A DNA stretch of 39,752 bases from Evansella vedderi (GTDB lineage: Bacteria > Bacillota > Bacilli > Bacillales > Salisediminibacteriaceae). The notes under the pieces are model-generated. The model was not told the DNA's origin. It saw only the letters and a program-made list of their open reading frames with translations, and made no database searches. This document shows positions 1 through 6,715 of this stretch, piece after piece. The position numbers and the translations under genes were made by a program. Positions within the stretch are counted from its first letter, which is position 1. Each line of letters opens with the position of its first letter. The DNA is taken from assembly GCF_030813435.1 (NCBI RefSeq), contig NZ_JAUSUG010000035.1, positions 1-39,752 of the forward strand, written 5' to 3'.

Positions 1-43
1 CTTTAAACTCTTTTGAATATAATCTTCTTTCCCTTTTGGCCAT
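1..43 (-). CDS. IS3-family transposase OrfA, N-terminal end only (runs off window)
   Basis: On the minus strand an ATG at 43-41 follows AAGGAGA (57-51) with normal spacing and opens a frame reading MAKRERRLYSKEFK before the window ends. This matches the start of the HTH protein OrfA of IS3-family (IS150-like) elements, which typically begin with a basic stretch and a [YF]-[ST]-KEFK motif. Only 14 codons are visible, so whether the element is intact cannot be seen. The outer end of the element should lie within the following 50-80 bases, but I cannot fix its inverted repeat. A decayed fragment of an IS3-family OrfB lies far away at about 23.7 kb. Confidence 0.6.
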   Translation of the reverse strand, partial: MAKRERRLYSKEFK

Positions 44-121
44 AATTGATTCTCCTTCGACTTTGTATTGAATCAAGTTTATATGACCTTAACGATTCTG
101 TCCAACTTAGTGTAACCTATT

Positions 122-196
122 CAGCTGAAGACCCCGCAGGAACGAGGAGGCTGAAGCGTTGCCCGCGGAAAGCGAGCATCCTGAAGCGAAAATCAA
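122..196. repeat. Dispersed GC-rich Bacillus-type intergenic repeat
   Basis: The stretch is markedly GC-richer than its surroundings and contains the blocks GACCCCGCAGGAACGAGGAG, GCCCGCGGAAAGCGAGC and CTGAAGCGAAAATCAAC. From memory this wording recurs between genes in many Bacillaceae chromosomes. Its function is not known to me. It lies between the insertion-sequence end and a degenerate ORF, consistent with a mobile or scar-rich interval. Confidence 0.6.
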
Positions 197-396
197 CATC
201 AAAGTTAATAGAGCAAATTTTTTAACGGTATAACTGTTATTCTGAGAGTGTTTGCTTTTTAAAAAAGTGAATTATGAAATTGATTCAAATACAAATTTAT
301 AAAAAAAAGGAGCAAAAAAATGTATGACTTTTTAATAAATTTTTATTAATACTTTAACATCATTTTGAGAAGAGAATAATTGAATTTGTCATCATC

Positions 397-673
397 ATGT
401 TAACATTACTTTTTATTATGCTCATTGCTTCTGGGTTAAGTGGACTATTGCTTTTACACCTGAGTACCCTTCCTTACTTAAAGGTTAAACGGTGGATGGA
501 AAGTAGCTAGTGAAACTGCCAAGTTTTCTGGTAGTTTATTTACATTAAGCTCGTTTTCATTCTTATTCGCGGTGATTTTGGATTTATCCAGTTGGTCAAT
601 GGCAGATGTAATTAGCTCTAACAAATATAAATTAGCACAATTAAGGAGTTTGACAGATGGATTTTTTATTTGA
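397..673 (+). pseudogene. Possible frameshifted small membrane protein
   Basis: From ATG 397 a frame gives a strongly hydrophobic stretch (MLTLLFIMLIASGLSGLLLL) and stops at 510. A second frame, open from about 500 to the TGA at 671-673, continues with another hydrophobic segment (SFLFAVILDLSSWSM). A single frameshift near 495-505 would join them into a two-helix membrane protein of roughly 90 residues. The second frame overlaps the start of sbtA by 17 bases. I do not recognise the family. It could equally be non-coding AT-rich DNA, so this is a weak call. Confidence 0.25.
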
Positions 674-1664
674 TTTCTTAACGAGCATTTTCGTGCAGTT
701 TCAATCCCCGACTCTTGGGTTTCTCATAGGTGGCATGGTGATTGCAGCCCTTGGCAGCAATCTGAAAATACCGAACTCGATTTATCAATTTATTGTGTTC
801 ATGCTCTTGATGAAAATCGGGATCAAGGGTGGTATCGAAATTCGTGGGGCCGATCTGAGCGCCATGTTCCTGCCTGCCGTTTCAACTGTTATTATTGGTA
901 TAACAATTGTACTAATAGGAAGTTTTGTCTTTTCCCTCTTGCCAGGTATTAAACGAGAAGACGGTATTGCGACTGCCGGAATATTCGGTGCGGTTAGCGC
1001 TTCGACACTGGCGGCGGCTATGGTCTTACTGGAAGAAGAAGCAATTTTTTATGAAGCCTGGGTTCCGGCGCTGTATCCATTTATGGACATTCCAGCTCTC
1101 ATTTTAGCAATTGTTCTAGCCAACATTCATCTCAAAAAACAAAATGAAGGAAAAGACAGTAAAGTCGATGTTTGGGGAATTGTAAAAGAAAGTTTGCGCG
1201 GCTCTGCATTATCCGCCCTTATTCTTGGTCTGTCCCTTGGCTTGCTCACGAATTCAGAAAGTGTACTGGAAAGTTTTTATGAGCCGCTCTTCCGTGGTTT
1301 TTTATCCGTGTTGTTGCTTGTCATGGGAATGGAAGCTTATGCCCGTCTCAATGAGCTACGAAGAGTAGCGTATTTGTATGCTGTCTATGCTTTTATTGCG
1401 CCAATTATGCATGGATTAATGGCTTTCGGCATAGGGTATATTGCGCATGTAACTGTGGATTTTAGCCCCGGAGGTGTAATTCTGCTATCTGTGATGGCGG
1501 CTTCAAGCTCTGATATATCTGGCCCTCCAACATTGAGAGGAGCGATCCCTTCCGCCAATCCATCGGCTTATATTGGTTCCTCAACTAGTGTGGGAACACC
1601 CATTGCAATAGCAGTTTGTATCCCACTCTTTATTGCGCTGGCAAAAGTGGTCTTCGATCTATAG
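657..1664 (+). CDS. sbtA: Sodium-dependent bicarbonate transporter SbtA
   Basis: This 335-residue integral membrane protein belongs to the SbtA family (formerly DUF897), Na+-dependent HCO3- importers best known from cyanobacterial carbon concentration. It has about ten hydrophobic segments arranged as two repeats. Family signatures are visible: FQSPTLGFLIGGMVIAALGS near the N-terminus, GIFGAVSASTLAAAM around residue 107, the ALYPFMDIPAL stretch near 138, and ASSSDISGPPTLRGAIPSANP near the C-terminus. Length is close to that of the cyanobacterial protein. The start is supported by AAGGAG eight bases upstream. The sbtB-like gene follows 18 bases after the stop, the usual transporter-regulator arrangement. 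In a heterotrophic Bacillus the likely role is supplying bicarbonate to carboxylases. That role is inference. Confidence 0.9.
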   Translation: MDFLFDFLTSIFVQFQSPTLGFLIGGMVIAALGSNLKIPNSIYQFIVFMLLMKIGIKGGIEIRGADLSAMFLPAVSTVIIGITIVLIGSFVFSLLPGIKREDGIATAGIFGAVSASTLAAAMVLLEEEAIFYEAWVPALYPFMDIPALILAIVLANIHLKKQNEGKDSKVDVWGIVKESLRGSALSALILGLSLGLLTNSESVLESFYEPLFRGFLSVLLLVMGMEAYARLNELRRVAYLYAVYAFIAPIMHGLMAFGIGYIAHVTVDFSPGGVILLSVMAASSSDISGPPTLRGAIPSANPSAYIGSSTSVGTPIAIAVCIPLFIALAKVVFDL

Positions 1665-1682
1665 GAAAGGAGAATAATAGTT

Positions 1683-2012
1683 ATGACTCTTCATAAGGCA
1701 GAAAAAGTGGTGATCATTACAGAGAAATTAATTTTAAAAGGCGTTTGCGAGATTATTGAGGCTTGCGGCGCGACTGGTTATACCATAGTCGCCGCAGGAG
1801 GTAAAGGCAGCCGAAATGTGCGATCTACGTCAGATCGTGCTTTGGTGATTGAAGATTTTGCAAATGTTAAAATTGAGGTCATTGTTAAATACAAAACCAT
1901 GGCTAAAAATATCATGGAACAGGTTGCGGGGAAATACTTCGAAAACTATTCAGGCATAACCTATGTCGAGGATGTCGAAATCCTTCGCCCTAAGAAGTTT
2001 AATAACGATTAA
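1683..2012 (+). CDS. sbtB: PII-like regulator SbtB
   Basis: This 109-residue protein has the ferredoxin-like fold signature of the PII superfamily in its SbtB branch: an N-terminal beta strand (KVVIITEKLIL), helix GVCEIIEACGATGY, a T-loop region around GGKGSRNVRSTSDRA, and a C-terminal strand after the ITYVEDVEIL segment. SbtB trimers bind adenine nucleotides, including cAMP and c-di-AMP in cyanobacteria, and dock on SbtA from the cytoplasm to gate transport. Here the chain ends at DVEILRPKKF. The cysteine-containing C-terminal R-loop seen in some cyanobacterial SbtB proteins is absent. It sits 18 bases after sbtA, with a GGAG ribosome site about ten bases before ATG, and is clearly cotranscribed. 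A terminator lies 166 bases downstream. Confidence 0.87.
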   Translation: MTLHKAEKVVIITEKLILKGVCEIIEACGATGYTIVAAGGKGSRNVRSTSDRALVIEDFANVKIEVIVKYKTMAKNIMEQVAGKYFENYSGITYVEDVEILRPKKFNND

Positions 2013-2177
2013 ATTTACAATGTTTTAAAAAATGGTTCTGGCTATGGATTGTACCAATTGACTTATTGTTGTAATCAATAGACTTTTGCAATGGTGTCCC
2101 TGCTAAAGTAGCTTAAGATTGACTTTTTATTCATTTTATAGGAATCTAATCCGATCAACGGAATAATTGTAACCACT

Positions 2178-2207
2178 GCTCGGCAGCGGATAGTGCCGAG
2201 CTTTTTT
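2178..2207 (+). terminator. Rho-independent terminator after sbtAB
   Basis: GCTCGGCA (2178-2185) pairs perfectly with TGCCGAGC (2194-2201) across an eight-base loop and is followed by a run of T (2202-2207). It is the first strong terminator after sbtB. Confidence 0.85.
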
Positions 2208-2677
2208 GCGAGTGGCAGCCTTGGAGTCCTCAGCTTGGTTAAATGACATTCTTTGTTCTGTTAATTGGTTTAATCATTCAGCGTTTTTCTGTTCGTTACT
2301 TAATAGAAGCGCACTCTTATCGTGAGTATTTTACATTTGTGGTGTAAATTATTTTACGCTTACGCTTATTAGGAATGATAATCCATAATTGTGTTAGAGC
2401 CTGCTATTCTGGAAGTAACTTTAACCATTTCCTTATAATTATGTTAAGTCTTCTAATAAATCTTTCAAAAAATGTTATTCAATCCTCAGATTTTTTGTTC
2501 GAAATATTGACACAAATAACCCATTGATGTTTTTTGATAATGGGGACAATAATGAATTATCATCGTTTTCCCGACATTGTATAGTCATGTTTAGTAAAGT
2601 TATAGGATGATTACGACGCATCAGTTGGGTTTGCGGTTGTCAACTTTTTTTCTAACAAATAGAAAGGGGATTGAGTA
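2208..2677. other. Gene-free gap with a dispersed repeat
   Basis: I see no convincing ORF here. The block 2369-2467 is one copy of a repeat also present near 8473 and 9995. A fragment AATGATAATCCATAATT at its left edge also recurs near 8250. Reverse-complemented, 2420-2467 still reads KDLLEDL before a stop, matching the better preserved minus-strand fragment at 10038-10154. The end of the gap carries GTCAACTTTTTTTCT (2639-2653), nearly repeated at 3832-3845 after the next gene. Confidence 0.5.
2369..2467 (-). repeat. Dispersed repeat, copy 1 (GTTAGAGCCTGC family)
   Basis: The core GTTAGAGCCTGCTATTCTGG followed by AAGTAACTTTAACCATTTCC is shared with 8473-8515 and 9995-10154. The longest copy (9995) shows that the repeat is the 3' end and downstream region of a minus-strand gene ending in a DWKDLLEDLAN-like sequence. 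Copy 1 keeps only the last few codons. The donor gene is not recognisable to me. Confidence 0.6.
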
Positions 2678-3769
2678 TTGAAAATAGCTAATCTATCGAA
2701 GGGGCAAGTGTTTAAAAACTACAAGACATTGTGTGCTGAGTTGGGAGTTAAGCCAAAAGCCGGTAAAGGAAAAAAATATCATCTAATGGAAATGGAAAGA
2801 TTCTTTTCCATGGAAAAGGTTGCGAATTCCAATAAATTATTCATAAAGGAAATTTATGATGCCCCAAAAGAAAAACTAGGTATTGGAAAGCATGAAGGCA
2901 GCAGAAAGAACAATGGTGAATACATCCATATTCTTGAGCTACTTATTTTGGATAGTTTAGTATTATCTGAATATAAGAAGGTGATTAAAACGAAAAACCA
3001 ATTGCTCCTTGGGATGAAAATGACGAATGAGAACTATATAGAATGTTATAGACTGTCAACCCAATTAGCCCTATATGCCGGCGTTGACCCAGTGACAGTG
3101 AATGATTTCTATTCTCTTAGCTACGATAACTTAGACCGATTAATAAGACGGGCTTTCCATAGTTTAAGAGAAAGAGAACTTATTGATGTGAAGAATGTCT
3201 TCGTTCTAAAACATAGAAACGCTCAAGATCATGCTGTTGCAAGTGAACGTGAACGACGGTTCTTATTGGAATGTGAAGGACAAATATTGAGAAGGATGGG
3301 TTTTAAGATTATTACGGAAGTTTATGTAAAAGGTAGGACATACGAGTTTTATAGACAAGTTAATAAAATAGTAAGACAAAATGACGATCTTAACATTGAT
3401 TTTTATTATAAGGCTTTTGAAATCAAGTTAAATGAACGTGGGGTAGAACGTACATACAAGAGTATTCTGAATTTGCTGCTGGATAAAGAAGAGCGACATG
3501 AATATAAATTACATATAAATGAAAAAGTAATCACTAAATTTTTACATAATACGAAAAAACGCCATGAAAAAGCGAAATCTGAAAAGGAAAAATCTTTAGG
3601 AACTAGAAAAATAACGATTAATCGTGTAAGGGAAAATGAGAATTACATAACTGACATGGAGAAACTACTGGAATTACTAATTAAACCACACAAGAGCATT
3701 GTTGAAGACGTGAAGCATACCGCTACTAAAGCATTAGCTGATAAAATTGACTCCTTTTTTGCAAATTAA
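2678..3769 (+). CDS. Uncharacterised basic protein, Bacillus orphan family
   Basis: This 363-residue soluble protein has a Lys/Arg-rich C-terminal half. I recognise the N-terminal wording (KGQVFKNYKTLCAELGV followed by a KAGKGKK-type basic stretch and an acidic-basic helix) as typical of an orphan family scattered in Bacillus chromosomes and plasmids, but its function is unknown to me. The middle (residues about 90-190) is helical and ends in LRERELIDVKNVFVLKHRN. Residues 225-260 could be a degenerate nuclease-like alpha/beta segment (YYKAFEIKLNERG), a weak impression only. The start is TTG at 2678 with GAAAGGGG upstream. It is monocistronic, bounded by long gaps and a large terminator hairpin. 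Near-identical 14-15-base sequences flank the gene, which could reflect mobility or shared regulation. Confidence 0.6.
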   Translation: MKIANLSKGQVFKNYKTLCAELGVKPKAGKGKKYHLMEMERFFSMEKVANSNKLFIKEIYDAPKEKLGIGKHEGSRKNNGEYIHILELLILDSLVLSEYKKVIKTKNQLLLGMKMTNENYIECYRLSTQLALYAGVDPVTVNDFYSLSYDNLDRLIRRAFHSLRERELIDVKNVFVLKHRNAQDHAVASERERRFLLECEGQILRRMGFKIITEVYVKGRTYEFYRQVNKIVRQNDDLNIDFYYKAFEIKLNERGVERTYKSILNLLLDKEERHEYKLHINEKVITKFLHNTKKRHEKAKSEKEKSLGTRKITINRVRENENYITDMEKLLELLIKPHKSIVEDVKHTATKALADKIDSFFAN

Positions 3770-3773
3770 CGTC

Positions 3774-3843
3774 AAAAGTTGACACCCTCAAACATCCTAA
3801 ATAAAAACCTATTTATACGACGTTTGAAGGTGTCAACTTTTTT
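3774..3843 (+). terminator. Large terminator hairpin after the 363-aa gene
   Basis: AAAAGTTGACACC (3774-3786) pairs with GGTGTCAACTTTT (3829-3841), and the stem extends with CAAAC/GTTTG. T residues follow. The A-run at the left makes it potentially bidirectional. Confidence 0.8.
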
Positions 3844-3938
3844 CTGAATGAGCCAATAGACGATTATTTTTGGGATAAGTTTATTTTACATAGATATTCA
3901 CGGAGAATAAAATCAATTAAAAATTTAATAGATATATC

Positions 3939-3966
3939 GGTCGGGTTACCCGACCATTATTTTTTA
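3939..3966 (+). terminator. Hairpin terminator GGTCGGG/CCCGACC
   Basis: A perfect seven-base stem, GGTCGGG-TTA-CCCGACC (3939-3955), is followed by ATTATTTTTT. No ORF immediately precedes it, so it may be left over from a lost gene. Confidence 0.65.
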
Positions 3967-4570
3967 AATCTTTAATCTTTTAGGAGAGATGTGATTTATT
4001 TCTAAAACCACAAACAGATCTTGTTACCAAGTAATCCCACAAAACCACCATAGTGCCTTGTTCGTTTGTACATTTTGGGCTATTCGAATGTACGTTTTTT
4101 TCCTTCAATAGGAGAATTTCTACCATTGTATCCCGGATAGATCGAGTTGCCTTGACGGATTGATATCAATAATTTCTAGTAGAGGAAGAGGAAGCTGATT
4201 CTCAGATCACTATTTAATTGACTATGTTGAAGAGAACTTTTGAAAGTTGAAGTAATTACAGTCATTAATATGTACCACTTCTGACATAACATTTACCACC
4301 AATTGTTTTACTAAAGAATGGCAGACTGTTTTATCGCTGCAATCTTCCGTAAAGGGAAAGGGAGAATGTTATAGAATTTTGATTCCTTTTTCAATAAGGT
4401 GAGTCTTTTGCAAACGGTCCAGTAAAACTCTTTTATTACGTAGTATACGCGCAGTAAGTAGTTAACCAATTACGTAAAATTATCTTCTTACTTTATGGTA
4501 AAAATCATCAGATTGTAAAGCGATCACTTGAACTAGCGAGCAACAGAAGAGAGTTGAAGCTGAGTTTAAT
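3967..4570. other. Gene-free gap upstream of the TetR gene
   Basis: No plausible coding frame is seen on either strand. 4395-4455 contains a copy of a dispersed repeat (core TTATTACGTAGTA) found again near 12885-12950 and 24595-24650. Confidence 0.45.
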
Positions 4571-4625
4571 TTGAAATAGCAGTAACATCATGTTAGAATG
4601 TTGTGTGGAATGACAGTCAGTCATT
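4571..4625 (+). promoter_or_regulatory. Sigma-A promoter with palindromic TetR operator
   Basis: TTGAAA (4571-4576) and TAGAAT (4594-4599) are separated by exactly 17 bases. Ten bases downstream of the -10, covering the expected transcription start, is the 17-base palindrome AATGAC-AGTCA-GTCATT (4609-4625). The gene that follows encodes a TetR-family repressor, so this is most simply its own operator. Confidence 0.75.
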
Positions 4626-4648
4626 TTGTGCCCAAGGAGGAATGATAA

Positions 4649-5233
4649 GTGAGCATAGATAATAAATATGAGATGATTGTAAATGCATCAATAAAAATTA
4701 TGAAGGCAAAAGGTTTTGACAAAGCTTCAGTATCACAAATTGTAAAAGAAGCCGGGGTTGCTCAAGGAACCTTCTATTTATACTTTGATTCCAAAAATGC
4801 TGTAGTACCAGCTATTGCTAAGCGAATACTAAATACACTTTTAGCAGAGATAAAAAAAGCCCATCGTCAAGATGCGACTATATATGATACCATCGAAACA
4901 GTAGTGGACGTAACTTTCGAAATAACAAAAGAATACAAAGAATTGATTTTATTTTGTTACTCTGGTTTGGCTTATTATCACTCCCTCGAAATTTGGGAAG
5001 AAATTTATCAGCCATATTATGATTGGATGGAAGATCAATTAAATAGTGCCAAGGAAAATGGACTATGTACTACCAAAGTGGAAATTGGTCCTTTAGCTAG
5101 GATGATTATAAATGTTATCGAAACCTCAGCTGAAGCCTTTTATCTCTCAAATCAGCGTAGTAAGGAAACAGCAATAAATAAGGACCAAGTTGTAATTTTT
5201 ATAAAAAGCGCACTGACTGACTATCATTCATAA
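4649..5233 (+). CDS. TetR-family transcriptional repressor
   Basis: This 194-residue protein has the TetR N-terminal DNA-binding domain at residues 8-55: helix ending in MKAKGFDKASVSQIVKEAGV, then AQGTFYLYFDSKNAV, the classic turn and recognition helix. The C-terminal ligand domain is diverse, with a hydrophobic helix around ELILFCYSGLAYYHS. GTG start at 4649 after AAGGAGG at good spacing. The CDF-type exporter begins 19 bases after the stop, and a palindromic operator overlaps the promoter. The pair therefore probably forms an autorepressed efflux unit in which the ligand (metal or organic cation) relieves repression. The ligand cannot be read from sequence. Confidence 0.85.
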   Translation: MSIDNKYEMIVNASIKIMKAKGFDKASVSQIVKEAGVAQGTFYLYFDSKNAVVPAIAKRILNTLLAEIKKAHRQDATIYDTIETVVDVTFEITKEYKELILFCYSGLAYYHSLEIWEEIYQPYYDWMEDQLNSAKENGLCTTKVEIGPLARMIINVIETSAEAFYLSNQRSKETAINKDQVVIFIKSALTDYHS

Positions 5234-5252
5234 TTTAGTGATGAGGTGCTAT

Positions 5253-6173
5253 ATGTTTAAATCGTTAGCGAGCGAGAGTAAATTGTTGAAAATATCAGTA
5301 TTGGTTGCACTTTTTTTTGCAATATTAGGGGTCGTATGGGGTAAGTTGGTTTCTTCTCAATTAATCTTATTTGATGGATTATATTCCTTAGTAAGTGTTA
5401 TGTTGTCTCTCCTATCTCTTCTTGTAGCTCAATATATCAAAAAAAATGATACAAAGAGATTCCCATATGGTAAGGAAATGTTAGAGCCAGTTGTCATTAT
5501 TATTAAATATGCAGTAATTTTAATCCTATGTATAGTAACCGTTATAACAGCTATAGAATCTCTTTTATCTGGAGGTCGAGAAACAAGCGTAGGGCAGGCT
5601 CTTATTTTCGCAGTCGTCAATACAATTGGTTGTGTTGGGGTGTATTTCTTACTAAATAAAAATAAAGATAGATCGGGCTTTATTCAGGCTGAGGCAAACC
5701 AATGGAAAATGGATACATTAATAAGTGGTGCTGTTCTTTTAGGATTCTTTACAGCGGTTATTATTTCATTTACATCTTATCAATTTTTAATTCCTTATGT
5801 TGACCCGCTAATGGTCTTAATTGTAGCTGGATACTTTATTAAAGTACCGATTGTTGAAATTACGAGGGCATTTAGAGAAGTGCTTGAGATGTCGCCAGAC
5901 CAAGTGATTGAAACAAATTTCAAGAAAGTAGTTAATTCAATTGAAACTAGGTACCAAATTAATGAGTCAATATTACGAATTGCGAAGGTCGGAAATAAGC
6001 TATTTATAGAGATAGACTTCATCCTTAACCCTCAATCAAAAATTGTAACAATTGCTGACCAAGATAAGGTACGAGAAGAAATTATTCAACAAACAAAAGG
6101 TTTAGTATATAAAAAATGGCTCACTGTTTCATTCACAAATGATAAAAGATGGGCTCAAAAGGATCTTGCTTAA
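5253..6173 (+). CDS. Cation diffusion facilitator (CDF)-family transporter with altered metal site
   Basis: This 306-residue membrane protein has hydrophobic segments at roughly residues 8-35, 40-62, 80-105, 118-138 and 155-198, followed by a cytoplasmic C-terminal alpha/beta domain, the CDF layout. Family landmarks are FDGLYSLVSV in the second helix, RFPYGKEMLEP after it, and QAEANQWKMDTLIS before the fifth. The canonical metal ligands are partly missing: where CDF proteins usually have DxxxD and HxxxD, this one reads DGLYS and QWKMD. Substrate may therefore not be Zn2+/Fe2+/Mn2+. I chose ATG 5253 (AGGTG just upstream) over GTG 5238. It is cotranscribed with the TetR gene and followed by hairpins at 6300-6356. 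Confidence 0.8.
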   Translation: MFKSLASESKLLKISVLVALFFAILGVVWGKLVSSQLILFDGLYSLVSVMLSLLSLLVAQYIKKNDTKRFPYGKEMLEPVVIIIKYAVILILCIVTVITAIESLLSGGRETSVGQALIFAVVNTIGCVGVYFLLNKNKDRSGFIQAEANQWKMDTLISGAVLLGFFTAVIISFTSYQFLIPYVDPLMVLIVAGYFIKVPIVEITRAFREVLEMSPDQVIETNFKKVVNSIETRYQINESILRIAKVGNKLFIEIDFILNPQSKIVTIADQDKVREEIIQQTKGLVYKKWLTVSFTNDKRWAQKDLA

Positions 6174-6299
6174 AATTAGGAAGTCACATTATATACCAAA
6201 AACTTCAACCTGTTTTCACACTATAATTTCTTCAATTAACGTCTGGGCTTATATTGAACAAGATTAAATAATAACACAAAATCATTTAATACTCAGTCA

Positions 6300-6356
6300 A
6301 CGATACTATTGAAAAGTATCGTCTAAAGACGATTACGTTCAGTGTGATCGTCTTTT
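6300..6356 (+). terminator. Two overlapping hairpins after the CDF gene
   Basis: ACGATACT/AGTATCGT (6300-6307 with 6315-6322) forms one stem. AAAGACGAT/ATCGTCTTT (6325-6333 with 6347-6355), ending in TTTT, forms the terminator. The middle segment ATCGTCT (6318-6324) could instead pair with AGACGAT (6327-6333), so the structures are mutually exclusive. Confidence 0.65.
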
Positions 6357-6543
6357 CGCATTTGACTTTATACTACGCAACAAGGAAATTCAAACTAGTA
6401 TGTACTATTTGTAATTAAGTTAAGTTATCTTCTATAAGACTCTTAAAGTATTTAATAGTTATTAAGGAATCCCAGGTGATAATTCTTAATTAACTATTAC
6501 GGAAGCGCTTATTCTCTTGTTTGTTGTTGTTTCTTTTATACAT

Positions 6544-6591
6544 ACACTTACCCATGTAAATATATAATGTTACAAGAGTAAGTGTTTTTTT
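6544..6591 (+). terminator. Rho-independent terminator
   Basis: ACACTTAC (6544-6551) pairs with GTAAGTGT (6578-6585), with inner TGTAA/TTACA pairing, followed by seven T. No gene of its own immediately precedes it. Confidence 0.65.
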
Positions 6592-6606
6592 GAGTTGAGG
6601 GAAAAT

Positions 6607-6686
6607 GGGGACAGGGAAAAAGGGACAGGTATAATGTGTACCGCGTCCCACAGATAAATGGGACAATGAACCTGTCCCCATGTCCC
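6607..6686. repeat. REP-like palindromic element (GGGACAGGT/ACCTGTCCC)
   Basis: Nested inverted repeats are present: GGGACAGGT (6622-6630) with ACCTGTCCC (6670-6678), an outer GGGGACA with TGTCCC (6681-6686), and an inner GTCCCA/TGGGAC (6645-6650, 6659-6664). Elements with the same GGGAC.GGT wording are scattered in Bacillus genomes and resemble REP sequences mobilised by Y1 transposases. No transposase is present here. It ends 29 bases before the lipoprotein start and may lie in its leader. Confidence 0.6.
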
Positions 6687-6715
6687 AGCTGATAAGATAA
6701 AAAAGGGGGGCCAGA

